Both the position numbers and the translations under genes were made by a program. The notes beneath the pieces were generated by a model. That model was not told where the DNA came from. It was given only the letters and a program-made list of their open reading frames with translations, and made no database searches. Shown here piece after piece: positions 47,762 through 56,901 of a stretch of 64,000 nucleotides of DNA. Position 1 is the stretch's first letter. Each line of letters opens with the position of its first letter. Origin of the DNA: JAAFIP01 sp043774625 (GTDB lineage Bacteria > Pseudomonadota > Gammaproteobacteria > Burkholderiales > Burkholderiaceae_C); assembly GCA_043774625.1 (NCBI GenBank), contig JAYVTG010000143.1, positions 57,015 through 121,014 of the forward strand. The letters run 5' to 3'.

Positions 47762-49762
47762 ATGCAACTCGGCGTCTGCTATTACCCAGAACAATGGCCT
47801 CAAAGCCTTTGGGCTAGCGATGCCAGCCGCATGGTCGCCATGGGAATCTCCCATGTGCGGATTGCTGAGTTTGCCTGGTCGCTCCTTGAGCCTGAACCGG
47901 GTCAATACGACTGGGAATGGTTGGACCACGCCGTGCAAATTTTGCATGATGCAGGTTTGAAAATCATTATGTGCACGCCTACGGCAACACCACCCAAGTG
48001 GTTGGTGGACAAGGACCCCAGCATATTGCCGGTGGATGCCTATGGGCAACCTAAGCGTTTCGGTTCCCGGCGGCACTATTGCTTTTCCAGCAAAACATAT
48101 CGGCTGGAATCACAACGCATCTGCCAGGCTCTGGTGGCGAGATATGGCTCACACCCTGCTGTGGTGACCTGGCAAACAGACAACGAATATGGTTGCCACT
48201 CTACGGTACAGAGCTATTCCAAAGACGCGCAAGCCGCTTTCCGTGTGTGGTTGGCTAAACGCTATGGCAACATTGACAAGCTCAACGCTGCATGGGGCAA
48301 TGCTTTCTGGAGCCAAACTTACAGAAACTTTGATGAGATTGACGCACCCATGCAAGCGGTGACGGAGATTCACCCCGCGTTACGGCTGGATTGGCGGCGT
48401 TTCAGCTCGGACCAGGTGGTGCAATTTAACCGCGAACAGGTAAACATCATCCGCCGTGGTTCACCAGGGCGCGAAGTTACCCATAACTACATGGGTTTTT
48501 TTACGGAGTTTGACCACTATAAAGTTTCACAAGATCTGGATATTGCCAGTTTTGACAGTTATCCCATTGGATTTACCCAAATGTTTTTTTTGACCGAGCC
48601 AGAAAAGCGCAGGTGGGCCGAGGTGGGTCATCCCGACATCCCGGCATTCCACTACGACCTGTACCGCGGCATGTGTAAAGGTGGCAAGTGGTGGATTATT
48701 GAACAGCAGCCTGGCCCGGTGAATTGGGCCCACTGGAACCCTATTCCCAAAGACGGAATGGTCCGGCTGTGGACTTGGCAAGCCAAGATGCATGGCTGCG
48801 GGCTGGTGAGTTACTTCCGTTGGAGGCAAACTCCGTATGCGCAAGAACAGATGCACGCCGGTTTGTTGGCGCCCGACAATACAGAGGCGCAAGGCGCACA
48901 CGAGGTACGGCAGTTGTCGCGCGATATGGCGGCGCTGGCCGACAAAACCAAGTTGCAGGAAAACACCGCCAAGGCTCCAATAGCACTGGTATTTGACTAC
49001 GAATCGGTATGGATGGCGGAAATTCATCCACAAGGTCAAGATTTCAATGCGCTGGAGCTGGTGTTTCGCATGTACAGCGCTCTCAGGCAACTGGGCCTGG
49101 ACGTTGACATCGTGCCTGCTGATGCAGATCTATCGCATTACCGCTGCATAGTGTTGGCATGCCAGTGGCATATCGCTGATGCGCTTGCAGAAAAATTCGC
49201 CAACAGTACAGCGCAAATTGTGATTGCCCCCCGTACCGCAAGCAAGACAGAAAATCTGTCCATCGCCCACCCATTGCCTCCCGGTGCCCTGATGAAAATG
49301 TCTGGTGTCCGTGTTCGCCGAGTGGGTTCTATGGCACCTGGAGCACAAGTGGCATTATTTGCGACACCATCCGTACACGAGCAGGCTGTAGCGATTGGAC
49401 GGCGGTGGTTTGAAGACCTGGACTGCGTACAGGCAAAGCCCGTCTGGGTCAATGCCAAAGGACAGGCTGTGGTAACCAACCATCAGCGCGTAACTTATGT
49501 GGGCACTTGGCTGGAAGATGCCGGCTGGCTAAAGCTGTTTGCTGCTGTGTGTGAAAAAGCTGAGATTGCCACACAGGTTCTGGCCGATGGATTAAGAATC
49601 AGCCGGTGGGGGCAGTTGGTATTGGCGACAAATTTTGCAGACGAGGTTGTATCGTGGGAGCCCGAGGTTTCTGTTGATACGGCAGCACCGTCTACAAAAA
49701 AAATTCTGCTGGGGGAGCCACTTATTCCACCGCAGGGTATGGCGATTTGGCAAGTTTATTAA
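47762..49762 (+). CDS. Beta-galactosidase, glycoside hydrolase family 42
   Basis: Releases galactose from beta-galactosides. 666 residues from ATG 47762 with no signal peptide, so it acts on imported oligosaccharides in the cytoplasm. GH42 hallmarks are GVCYYPEQWP and MGISHVRIAEFAWSLLEP at the N-terminus, acid/base Glu142 in WQTDNEYGCH, nucleophile Glu314 in WIIEQQPGPVNW, and a trimerisation-type middle domain (PIALVFDYESVW). It sits between the ABC ATPase and receptor genes. Confidence 0.94.
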   Translation: MQLGVCYYPEQWPQSLWASDASRMVAMGISHVRIAEFAWSLLEPEPGQYDWEWLDHAVQILHDAGLKIIMCTPTATPPKWLVDKDPSILPVDAYGQPKRFGSRRHYCFSSKTYRLESQRICQALVARYGSHPAVVTWQTDNEYGCHSTVQSYSKDAQAAFRVWLAKRYGNIDKLNAAWGNAFWSQTYRNFDEIDAPMQAVTEIHPALRLDWRRFSSDQVVQFNREQVNIIRRGSPGREVTHNYMGFFTEFDHYKVSQDLDIASFDSYPIGFTQMFFLTEPEKRRWAEVGHPDIPAFHYDLYRGMCKGGKWWIIEQQPGPVNWAHWNPIPKDGMVRLWTWQAKMHGCGLVSYFRWRQTPYAQEQMHAGLLAPDNTEAQGAHEVRQLSRDMAALADKTKLQENTAKAPIALVFDYESVWMAEIHPQGQDFNALELVFRMYSALRQLGLDVDIVPADADLSHYRCIVLACQWHIADALAEKFANSTAQIVIAPRTASKTENLSIAHPLPPGALMKMSGVRVRRVGSMAPGAQVALFATPSVHEQAVAIGRRWFEDLDCVQAKPVWVNAKGQAVVTNHQRVTYVGTWLEDAGWLKLFAAVCEKAEIATQVLADGLRISRWGQLVLATNFADEVVSWEPEVSVDTAAPSTKKILLGEPLIPPQGMAIWQVY

Positions 49763-49815
49763 CCCGCTTTGGATTCATTCATACGATTTAAAGCATTACC
49801 TTAGGAGAGATGAGT

Positions 49816-51045
49816 ATGAAAAGAAGTTTGTTTGTATCTATCATGGCCGCGGTCTTGGGGCTGACTACTGGCATCGCTTATGCCGGTCAGTTGGTTATTA
49901 ACACTGATGCCTCCGATCCAGCTCCCAAAGCTAACATGCAGCAACTGGCCGACGGTTTCATGAAAGCTAACCCGGATGTGACTGTCAAAATCAACACCTT
50001 CGATCACGAAGGCTTTAAAACGTCGATTCGCAACTTCTTGACGGCTGACGCACCTGACGTAGTGACCTGGTACGCAGGCAATCGCATGCGTCCGTTTGTG
50101 AATGCAAAACTGTTTGAAGACGTGTCTGACGTGTGGGCCAAAGAGGGTCTGAAAGACAAACTCAAATCTGCTACTAGCTCAATGACCATCGACGGCAAGC
50201 AGTGGGGTGTGCCTTACACCTACTACCAGTGGGGCATCTATTACAACAAGGGCGTGTTTGCCAAAAACGGTGTGGCCGTGCCCAAGACCTGGGATGAGTT
50301 GCTTGAAGCCAGCAAGAAGTTCAAAGATAACAAAATTGCGCCATTTGCCATTGGTACCAAAGCTTTGTGGCCCACTGGCGGCTGGTTTGACTATATGAAC
50401 CTGCGTGTCAACGGCTATGATTTTCATATGGACCTGACCAATGGGAAAATTCCCTACACCGACAAGCGTGTGGCTGCTGTATTTGACAAGTGGGACCAAC
50501 TTGTCAAGCCAGGCTACTATATTGCTGACCACGCCAGCTACGACTGGCAAGATGCACTGCCTGCGCTTGTCAAGGGTGAAGCCGCTATGTATTTGATCGG
50601 CAACTTTGCGGTTGACCCATTGAAGAAGGCTGGCATGACCAATGACACTTTGGGCTTCTTCCAGTTCCCCAAAATCAATAACGTACCCATGGCAGAAGAT
50701 GCGCCTACAGACACCATGCACATTCCTGCAAAAGCCAAGAATAAGACAGATGCCAAGCGCTTTCTGGCTTATTTGGCGCAAGCCGATGTGCAAACTAAAG
50801 TGAATGAAACGTTGATCCAGTTGCCTGTGAACAGTGCTTCCAAAGTGGGTGACGATCCGTTTTTGCAAGCTGGCTTCAAGATGCTGAGCAATGCCTCTGG
50901 CCTAGCCCAGTTCTATGACCGTGATGCACTACCAGAAATGGCTAAAGCCGGTATGGAAGGTTTCCAGCGTTACATGGTCAAACCAGAACAGCGTGCTGAA
51001 ATCCTGAAACAACTGGAAGTAGTACGCAAGCGCGTTTACAAGTAA
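49816..51045 (+). CDS. Sugar ABC transporter substrate-binding protein
   Basis: A 409-residue periplasmic receptor. I start it at ATG 49816, 8 bases after AGGAG (49803-49807); ATG 49810 is too close. The signal peptide ends near AYA-GQL. CUT1-type receptor features: ADGFMKANPDVTVKI, DAPDVVTWYAGNRMRPF, YYQWGIYYNKGVFAKNGV, PKTWDELLEASKKFKD and GEAAMYLIGNF. With the enzymes around it the ligand is probably a galactose-containing oligosaccharide such as melibiose, raffinose or a beta-galactoside. Confidence 0.92.
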   Translation: MKRSLFVSIMAAVLGLTTGIAYAGQLVINTDASDPAPKANMQQLADGFMKANPDVTVKINTFDHEGFKTSIRNFLTADAPDVVTWYAGNRMRPFVNAKLFEDVSDVWAKEGLKDKLKSATSSMTIDGKQWGVPYTYYQWGIYYNKGVFAKNGVAVPKTWDELLEASKKFKDNKIAPFAIGTKALWPTGGWFDYMNLRVNGYDFHMDLTNGKIPYTDKRVAAVFDKWDQLVKPGYYIADHASYDWQDALPALVKGEAAMYLIGNFAVDPLKKAGMTNDTLGFFQFPKINNVPMAEDAPTDTMHIPAKAKNKTDAKRFLAYLAQADVQTKVNETLIQLPVNSASKVGDDPFLQAGFKMLSNASGLAQFYDRDALPEMAKAGMEGFQRYMVKPEQRAEILKQLEVVRKRVYK

Positions 51046-51082
51046 ACCATCCAGTATCAACATTACCAAGCATTGAATCATC

Positions 51083-51994
51083 ATGAACTCGTCAAAAGCC
51101 GTTCAGGCGTCATGGTGGAGAAGAAACCAAAGGAAGCTGGCGCCTTGGTTCTTTCTAACGCCAGTAATGTTGATATTTACCCTGTATGTGATTGCGCCTA
51201 TTGGTCAATCAATAGCCATCAGTTTTTACGACTGGGATGGCTTGGGTGAAGCAAAGTTCATAGGCTTTGGCAACTATGTGGAGCTGTGGGACGACAAGGA
51301 CTTTTGGTTGTCACTCAAGAACAACCTGATCTGGTTCTTTGGGTTTTTGCTGTCCGTGCCCGCTGGTTTGTTTATGGCTTTATTTTTGAATCAAAAAGTT
51401 TTTGGTATTCGACTGATGAAGTCATTGTTTTTTTTCCCATTTGTCATTTCGCAGGTGGTGATTGGTTTGATCTTTACCTGGTTTTATAACCCGTCATTCG
51501 GTTTTGTAGGTGACATCATGTCGCTGTTTGGCTTTAAGCCTGTCGGCGTTTTGTCTGACGAGGATCTGGTGACCTATGGCATTGTGATTGCGGGTATTTA
51601 TCCGCAAATGGCCTACACCATGATTTTGTATTTGACCGGTTTGAACAACCTGCGCCCCGACCTGATTGAGGCTGCTCGCCTGGAAGGTGCAAAGGGTTGG
51701 ACCATGCTGTGGCACGTCATCTTGCCGCAACTGCGTCCGGCTACCTTCATTGCGATAGTAGTTACGATCATCGGTTCATTGCGCAGCTTTGATATGGTAT
51801 CCATCATGACATCGGGCGGGCCGTATGGGCAGTCCCGTGTGCTGGCTTACTACATGTATGAGCAGGCACTCAGCGAATATGGCTATCGCATGGGCTACGG
51901 TACGGCCATTGCCACCATTCTTTTCCTCATAACGCTGGTGTATATCTTGTTCTTTATCTACCGCATTTACCAGCAAGAAAAAGACTCCGCATAA
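51083..51994 (+). CDS. Sugar ABC transporter permease (MalF-like)
   Basis: A 303-residue inner-membrane permease with about six helices (WFFLTPVMLIFTLYVIAP, LIWFFGFLLSVPAGLFMALF, MKSLFFFPFVISQVVIGLIF and others) and the EAA loop LIEAARLEGAKGWTMLWHVILP. It is the first of the permease pair, 37 bases after the receptor gene. Confidence 0.92.
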   Translation: MNSSKAVQASWWRRNQRKLAPWFFLTPVMLIFTLYVIAPIGQSIAISFYDWDGLGEAKFIGFGNYVELWDDKDFWLSLKNNLIWFFGFLLSVPAGLFMALFLNQKVFGIRLMKSLFFFPFVISQVVIGLIFTWFYNPSFGFVGDIMSLFGFKPVGVLSDEDLVTYGIVIAGIYPQMAYTMILYLTGLNNLRPDLIEAARLEGAKGWTMLWHVILPQLRPATFIAIVVTIIGSLRSFDMVSIMTSGGPYGQSRVLAYYMYEQALSEYGYRMGYGTAIATILFLITLVYILFFIYRIYQQEKDSA

Positions 51995-52044
51995 GGTCTC
52001 GCAACCGGAAGGTTTTATGTAACCGCGCATGTTATTGGATCGAT

Positions 52045-52893
52045 ATGTTTCCAACACCTATTGAAAAAACTTCACTCCCGGTTCGGTGGTTGTATAAAGT
52101 TGGGCTGCCCTTATCGTTGATCGTGTGGTTGTTGCCGATTATTGCGGTGGCCTTTACAGCCGTACGCAGTGGGGGAGACCTTGCGGCGGGTAATTACTGG
52201 GGTTGGCCTAGCTGGAGTTTGTACGAAAACGTCAGCAATATCATGGCCAATACGCCTATTTTGCAGTACATTCGCAACAGTTTTTTTGTTGTCATTCCCA
52301 CCGTGATAGGTGCCTTGGTGTTGAGCAGTTTTTCAGGCTTTGCGCTGGGCATTTATCGCTTCAAACTCAACCTGCTGATATTCTTTATATTTGTTGGTGG
52401 TAATTTTGTGCCGTTTCAAATTTTGATGGTGCCTGTCCGTGACCTGAGTTTGTATTTGGGTGTGTATGACTCGGTATGGGGGCTGGTGTTATTCCATATC
52501 GCGTTCCAGACGGGTTTTTGCACATTCTTCATGCGCAACTTTATCCGTGACTTGCCCTACGAGCTAATTGAAGCAGCGCGTATCGAAGGTGCGACGGAGT
52601 TTCAGATTTATCGCAAAGTGGTCTTGCCGCTGGTACGCCCTGCGTTGGCAGCCCTGGCGGTATTGATCTTTACCTTTATCTGGAACGACTATTTCTGGGC
52701 CACGGTGCTGATTCAGGGTAACCACGCCATGCCCATTACGGGCGGGTTAAAGTCTCTCAACGGGCAGTGGGTGGCGCAATGGCACCTGGTCTCTGCGGGC
52801 TCGCTGCTAGCAGCCTTGCCGCCCATTGCCATATTCTTTTTGATGCAGAAACAATTTATCGAGGGCTTGACCCTGGGTGCTAGCAAAGGGTAA
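52045..52893 (+). CDS. Sugar ABC transporter permease (MalG-like)
   Basis: A 282-residue inner-membrane permease with the EAA loop YELIEAARIEGATEFQIYRK followed by VVLPLVRPALAAL. It completes the CUT1 importer with the ATPase (46569), receptor and MalF-like permease. The GH36 gene starts 5 bases after its stop. Confidence 0.92.
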   Translation: MFPTPIEKTSLPVRWLYKVGLPLSLIVWLLPIIAVAFTAVRSGGDLAAGNYWGWPSWSLYENVSNIMANTPILQYIRNSFFVVIPTVIGALVLSSFSGFALGIYRFKLNLLIFFIFVGGNFVPFQILMVPVRDLSLYLGVYDSVWGLVLFHIAFQTGFCTFFMRNFIRDLPYELIEAARIEGATEFQIYRKVVLPLVRPALAALAVLIFTFIWNDYFWATVLIQGNHAMPITGGLKSLNGQWVAQWHLVSAGSLLAALPPIAIFFLMQKQFIEGLTLGASKG

Positions 52894-52898
52894 TCGGG

Positions 52899-55109
52899 AT
52901 GGAAATGGGTGTTGAGCATATCGCGCTGCATGGCCGCGACTGCAGTGTAGTGATTGAGTTTTCTCCACATGAAGCTCCGTTATGGCGCTACTGGGGCAAA
53001 CGCCTACAGCATTGGCATGGGCAGGGCGCATACATGCTGCGCGATACGCGCCCTCTAAAAACCAATATTCTGGATTTTGACCAACCGCTATCGACCTGCG
53101 TGGGTTTGGGTTTGGGCTGGTTTTGTGCGCCTAGCGTGCTGGCACACCGTGCGGGGCAAGACTGCTTTGTGCAGTTTACGCAAGCTCGCTATGAATACCA
53201 TGTGCAGGACAACGCATTGACCTTGCATCTGGTGGATTCAGTTACCCGCATTGAAGTACGGCAGCATATCCGTCTGGACAAAGATACCGATGTACTGAGC
53301 ATGCGCTCAGTGTTAGTCAACCGGGACGATCGCGCAGATGGTGAACCTTTGGAAGTGCAATGGCTGGCTGCGGCTACCTTGCCGCTGGATGCGCATTGCG
53401 CGACTGTGCAGTCTTACAAAGGCCAGTGGGCCAATGAGTTCTTGGTCTGCAAAGACAGCCTGGAGCAAGGCACCTGGCGGCGCGACAGCCGCAGGGGGCG
53501 CAATGGGCATGACCAGTTCCCGGGCTCGCTCGTGTTAACGCCCGAGTCTGGCTTGCATCAGGGCCTTGTCTACGCAGCGCAACTGGCATGGTCTGGCAAC
53601 CACAGCCAGTTGATTGAGCGGCTGCCCGACGGTGGTTTGCAATGGCAACTGGGCGAATGGCTGGCACCTGGTGAGCTGCGTCTGCAGGCTGGAGAAGAGC
53701 TTGCCACGCCTGAAGTGGTGGCAGTGTGTTCGCCGCACGGCCAAAACGGTGTGGCACAGGCGTTTCATGCGGCGGCACGTGCACGCGTGCAGTGGCCCGA
53801 TGGTGCGATGCGCAGCCGCCCCGTGCACTTGAATACCTGGGAAGCAATTTATTTTGACCACAAACCTGAGGTGCTCAACGAGCTAGCCCGCAGTGCTGCG
53901 GCGCTGGGTGTGGAGCGTTTTGTATTGGATGATGGCTGGTTCCCAGCCCGCGAGCATGACCGCGCGGGTCTGGGTGACTGGTGGCCAGACCCCGTCAAGT
54001 ACCCGTATGGCTTGGCCCCGCTGGCAGCAGAAGTAGAGCGCCTGGGCATGGAGTTTGGCCTGTGGGTAGAACCCGAAATGGTGAACCCCGACAGCCAGCT
54101 ATTTCGTGACCACCCCGATTGGGTGCTGCAAGTGGCAGGCCGCCCACTGCAAACTGGTCGCCATCAGTTGGTGCTGGACATCAGCCGTGCCGACGTGCAA
54201 GACTACCTCTTTGACAAGCTCCACATGCTGCTGCAAAGCAGCCCCATTCGCTATTTGAAGTGGGACATGAACCGCGACATGTCTGCAGCCGTGCAGGGCG
54301 CTGGCACAGGCCTGCACCACCACACGGGCCGCGCTGCTTACCACGCACACAGCCACGCCCTGTACGCCTTGCTGGGTCGCTTGCGCAAGGCGCATCCTGG
54401 GGTGGAAATCGAAAGCTGTTCGTCGGGCGGTGCGCGTATTGACATGGGTATCTTGCCCTATGTGCATCGCTACTGGGCCAGCGACACGAATGACGCGCTC
54501 AAGCGTATTGACGTGCAGCGTGGTTTTATGCAGTTTTTGCCGCCTGAACTGATGGGCGCCCACGTCGGCCCCGTACCTGCGCACACCACGGGGCGCACGC
54601 AGGCTTTGCCTTTTCGTGCGGCAGTGGCGCTGCAGGGGCACTTTGGTGTGGAGTGTGATGTGCGGCAGTTGTCACCCGCGCAGGCTAGCGAGCTAGCAGC
54701 CTGGATTGCAATGTACAAGAACTTGCGGCCCATCTTGCACCAGGGCCGTACATGGCAGGGCACGTGTGGCGACAGTGTGTGCTGGCAGGCTTATGCGTTG
54801 CCTGCCAAAGCAGAAGGGGCACAGCAGGTTGAGCGTTGCATCGTCATGGTCTACCGCCTACAGCCGACGGTTCACACCTACACACCAGCCATGCGCTTAC
54901 CGATGCTGAATGCAGCTTGCAGTTACCGTGTGCGCCGCATTGACCCGCAGCTTGGGCACGTGTTTCACCACGCTACCTCGGCTTTAGTGTTTGAGCAAAT
55001 AGAAACAGGTCAATTTACCTGCATGGGCGAATGGCTGAACTTGGTTGGTTTGCCGCTACCGCGCATGAAGGCTGAGCAGGCGATGGTTTTGGACCTGACG
55101 CTGATTTAG
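52899..55109 (+). CDS. Alpha-galactosidase, glycoside hydrolase family 36
   Basis: Removes alpha-linked galactose from melibiose, raffinose and similar sugars. 736 residues from ATG 52899 (AAAGGG upstream; ATG 52905 is an alternative), no signal peptide, so intracellular. GH36 signatures are NTWEAIYFDHKPE, VLDDGWFPAREHDRAGLGDWW, GLWVEPEMVNPDS, nucleophile Asp456 in KWDMNRD, ESCSSGGARIDMGIL and acid/base Asp529 in ASDTND. It is the last gene of the galactoside cluster. Having both GH42 and GH36 lets one importer feed either alpha- or beta-galactosides. Confidence 0.95.
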   Translation: MEMGVEHIALHGRDCSVVIEFSPHEAPLWRYWGKRLQHWHGQGAYMLRDTRPLKTNILDFDQPLSTCVGLGLGWFCAPSVLAHRAGQDCFVQFTQARYEYHVQDNALTLHLVDSVTRIEVRQHIRLDKDTDVLSMRSVLVNRDDRADGEPLEVQWLAAATLPLDAHCATVQSYKGQWANEFLVCKDSLEQGTWRRDSRRGRNGHDQFPGSLVLTPESGLHQGLVYAAQLAWSGNHSQLIERLPDGGLQWQLGEWLAPGELRLQAGEELATPEVVAVCSPHGQNGVAQAFHAAARARVQWPDGAMRSRPVHLNTWEAIYFDHKPEVLNELARSAAALGVERFVLDDGWFPAREHDRAGLGDWWPDPVKYPYGLAPLAAEVERLGMEFGLWVEPEMVNPDSQLFRDHPDWVLQVAGRPLQTGRHQLVLDISRADVQDYLFDKLHMLLQSSPIRYLKWDMNRDMSAAVQGAGTGLHHHTGRAAYHAHSHALYALLGRLRKAHPGVEIESCSSGGARIDMGILPYVHRYWASDTNDALKRIDVQRGFMQFLPPELMGAHVGPVPAHTTGRTQALPFRAAVALQGHFGVECDVRQLSPAQASELAAWIAMYKNLRPILHQGRTWQGTCGDSVCWQAYALPAKAEGAQQVERCIVMVYRLQPTVHTYTPAMRLPMLNAACSYRVRRIDPQLGHVFHHATSALVFEQIETGQFTCMGEWLNLVGLPLPRMKAEQAMVLDLTLI

Positions 55110-55145
55110 TTTGCGTAAATATTGATTGATTGTACGTCTGCTCAT

Positions 55146-55187
55146 GCTATTATTTTAGTAGCTGCTTGCGCATATATTGTGCTGATA
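55146..55187 (-). repeat. Interspersed repeat downstream of the GH36 gene
   Basis: GCTATTATTTTAGTAGCTGC then TTGCGCATATATTGTGCTGA; intergenic. It is the first copy seen after a gap of about 12.4 kb. Confidence 0.85.
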
Positions 55188-55350
55188 TTTGGCATAATTG
55201 CCTACTGGAATGTGTTCTGAGCAATGCCAGAGCGTGTTGATTCAAAGTGTTCTAATTTTTGGACCCCATCTTTTCAATGCCACATTGAACTTTTGACATA
55301 TGATTTCTGGCAATCCATTCTTGTCGACCCACACACCACCAGCATCCACC

Positions 55351-56901
55351 ATGTCCATCGTGCCGCCACCCACTCTTGCACGCCTTCAATTGCACGGAAT
55401 CACCAAGGCATATCCCGGTGTAATGGCAAATGATGGCGTATCTTTGCTGGTGCAACCCGGTGAAATTCATGCGGTGCTCGGTGAAAACGGTGCAGGCAAA
55501 TCCACGTTGATGAAAATCATCTACGGTGCTGTGCAGCCCGATGCGGGCAGTATCAGCTTTGATGGCCAATCCGTCACCATCAAAAACCCGGTCGATGCAC
55601 GCCACCTGGGTATTGCCATGGTGTTTCAGCACTTCAGTTTGTTTGAAACTCTGACCGTGGCCGAGAATGTGTGGCTGGGGCTGGACAAGAGCCTGAAACT
55701 GGCCGAGGTAAGCGAGCGCATCAGCGCCAAAGCCGCGCAGTACGGGCTGGACATTGACCCGCTGCGCCCTGTGCACACGCTGGGTGTGGGTGAGCGCCAG
55801 CGGGTAGAGATTGTGCGCGCCTTGCTGACCGAGCCACGCTTGTTGATATTGGATGAACCTACGTCGGTGCTGACACCGCAAGCGGTAGACAAGTTGTTTG
55901 ACACGCTACGGCTTTTGAGCGCGCAGGGTTGCAGCATTTTGTACATCAGCCACAAGCTGCACGAGATTCGTGCACTGTGCACGGCTTGCACTGTGCTGCG
56001 CGGCGGCAAAGTGACGGGTGTGTGTGATCCGCGTAATGAGAGCAATGCGTCGCTGTCGCGCCTGATGATCGGTGTAGAGCCGCCAGTGCTACAACACCGG
56101 TATATAGCTACAGGCGCGCAGGTGTTGACCGTACATGACCTGAGTTTGCTACGTGAAAATGAGTTTGGCGTAGACCTGGAAAACATCAGCTTGAGTGTGC
56201 ATGCTGGTGAGGTGTTGGGCATAGCCGGCGTATCGGGCAACGGGCAAAAAGAACTGCTGTACGCCTTGAGTGGTGAAGACACCCGCGCCCCGGTCAACAG
56301 TATCCATATTCAAGGCCAGGCGGTCGGTCAATTACCGCCGCCGCAGCGCCGCCAACTGGGTCTGCACTTTGTACCCGAAGAACGCCTGGGCCGTGGTGCC
56401 GTGCCCAGTATGGGTCTGGCGCATAACCTGTTGCTGACGCGGGGAGAAGCGGTTGGCAAAAGTGCGTGGCAATGTGGATGGATTGATACCAAGGCTTTGC
56501 GGGCACAGACCGTGAACATTATCGAACGCTTTAACGTCAAGGCGGGCGGCCCCAACGCACCTGCGCGTAGCCTGTCGGGCGGCAATCTGCAAAAATTTAT
56601 TGTAGGCCGTGAGATTGAGGCGGTTCCGAAACTGCTGATCATTTCGCAACCCACCTGGGGGGTAGATGTAGGTGCGGCTGCACAAATTCGTGCGGAAATA
56701 TTGCAACTGCGTGATGCGGGGTGTGCGGTGCTGGTCGTGAGCGAAGAACTGGAAGAATTATTTGAAATATCCGACCGCTTGCAGGTCATGGCCAAGGGGC
56801 GTTTATCACCTTCGTTGCCCATCAAGCAGGCAACGATGGAAAAAGTAGGTCAATGGATGAGCGGCTTATGGACAGCAGAAAAAGAATATGCTGAAGCTTG
56901 A
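55351..56901 (+). CDS. BMP-type nucleoside/purine ABC importer, duplicated ATPase subunit
   Basis: A 516-residue protein with two ABC domains. First: Walker A GENGAGKST, signature-like LGVGERQRVEI, Walker B LLILDEPTSVLTP. Second: degenerate Walker A GVSGNGQKE, signature LSGGNLQKF, then SQPTWGVDVGAAAQI. This layout is that of the YufO/NupA-like ATPase of BMP-family importers. I prefer ATG 55351 over 55300; neither has a strong ribosome-binding site. The permeases and lipoprotein receptor follow. Together with the deaminase downstream, nucleoside or nucleobase uptake is likely. Confidence 0.88.
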   Translation: MSIVPPPTLARLQLHGITKAYPGVMANDGVSLLVQPGEIHAVLGENGAGKSTLMKIIYGAVQPDAGSISFDGQSVTIKNPVDARHLGIAMVFQHFSLFETLTVAENVWLGLDKSLKLAEVSERISAKAAQYGLDIDPLRPVHTLGVGERQRVEIVRALLTEPRLLILDEPTSVLTPQAVDKLFDTLRLLSAQGCSILYISHKLHEIRALCTACTVLRGGKVTGVCDPRNESNASLSRLMIGVEPPVLQHRYIATGAQVLTVHDLSLLRENEFGVDLENISLSVHAGEVLGIAGVSGNGQKELLYALSGEDTRAPVNSIHIQGQAVGQLPPPQRRQLGLHFVPEERLGRGAVPSMGLAHNLLLTRGEAVGKSAWQCGWIDTKALRAQTVNIIERFNVKAGGPNAPARSLSGGNLQKFIVGREIEAVPKLLIISQPTWGVDVGAAAQIRAEILQLRDAGCAVLVVSEELEELFEISDRLQVMAKGRLSPSLPIKQATMEKVGQWMSGLWTAEKEYAEA

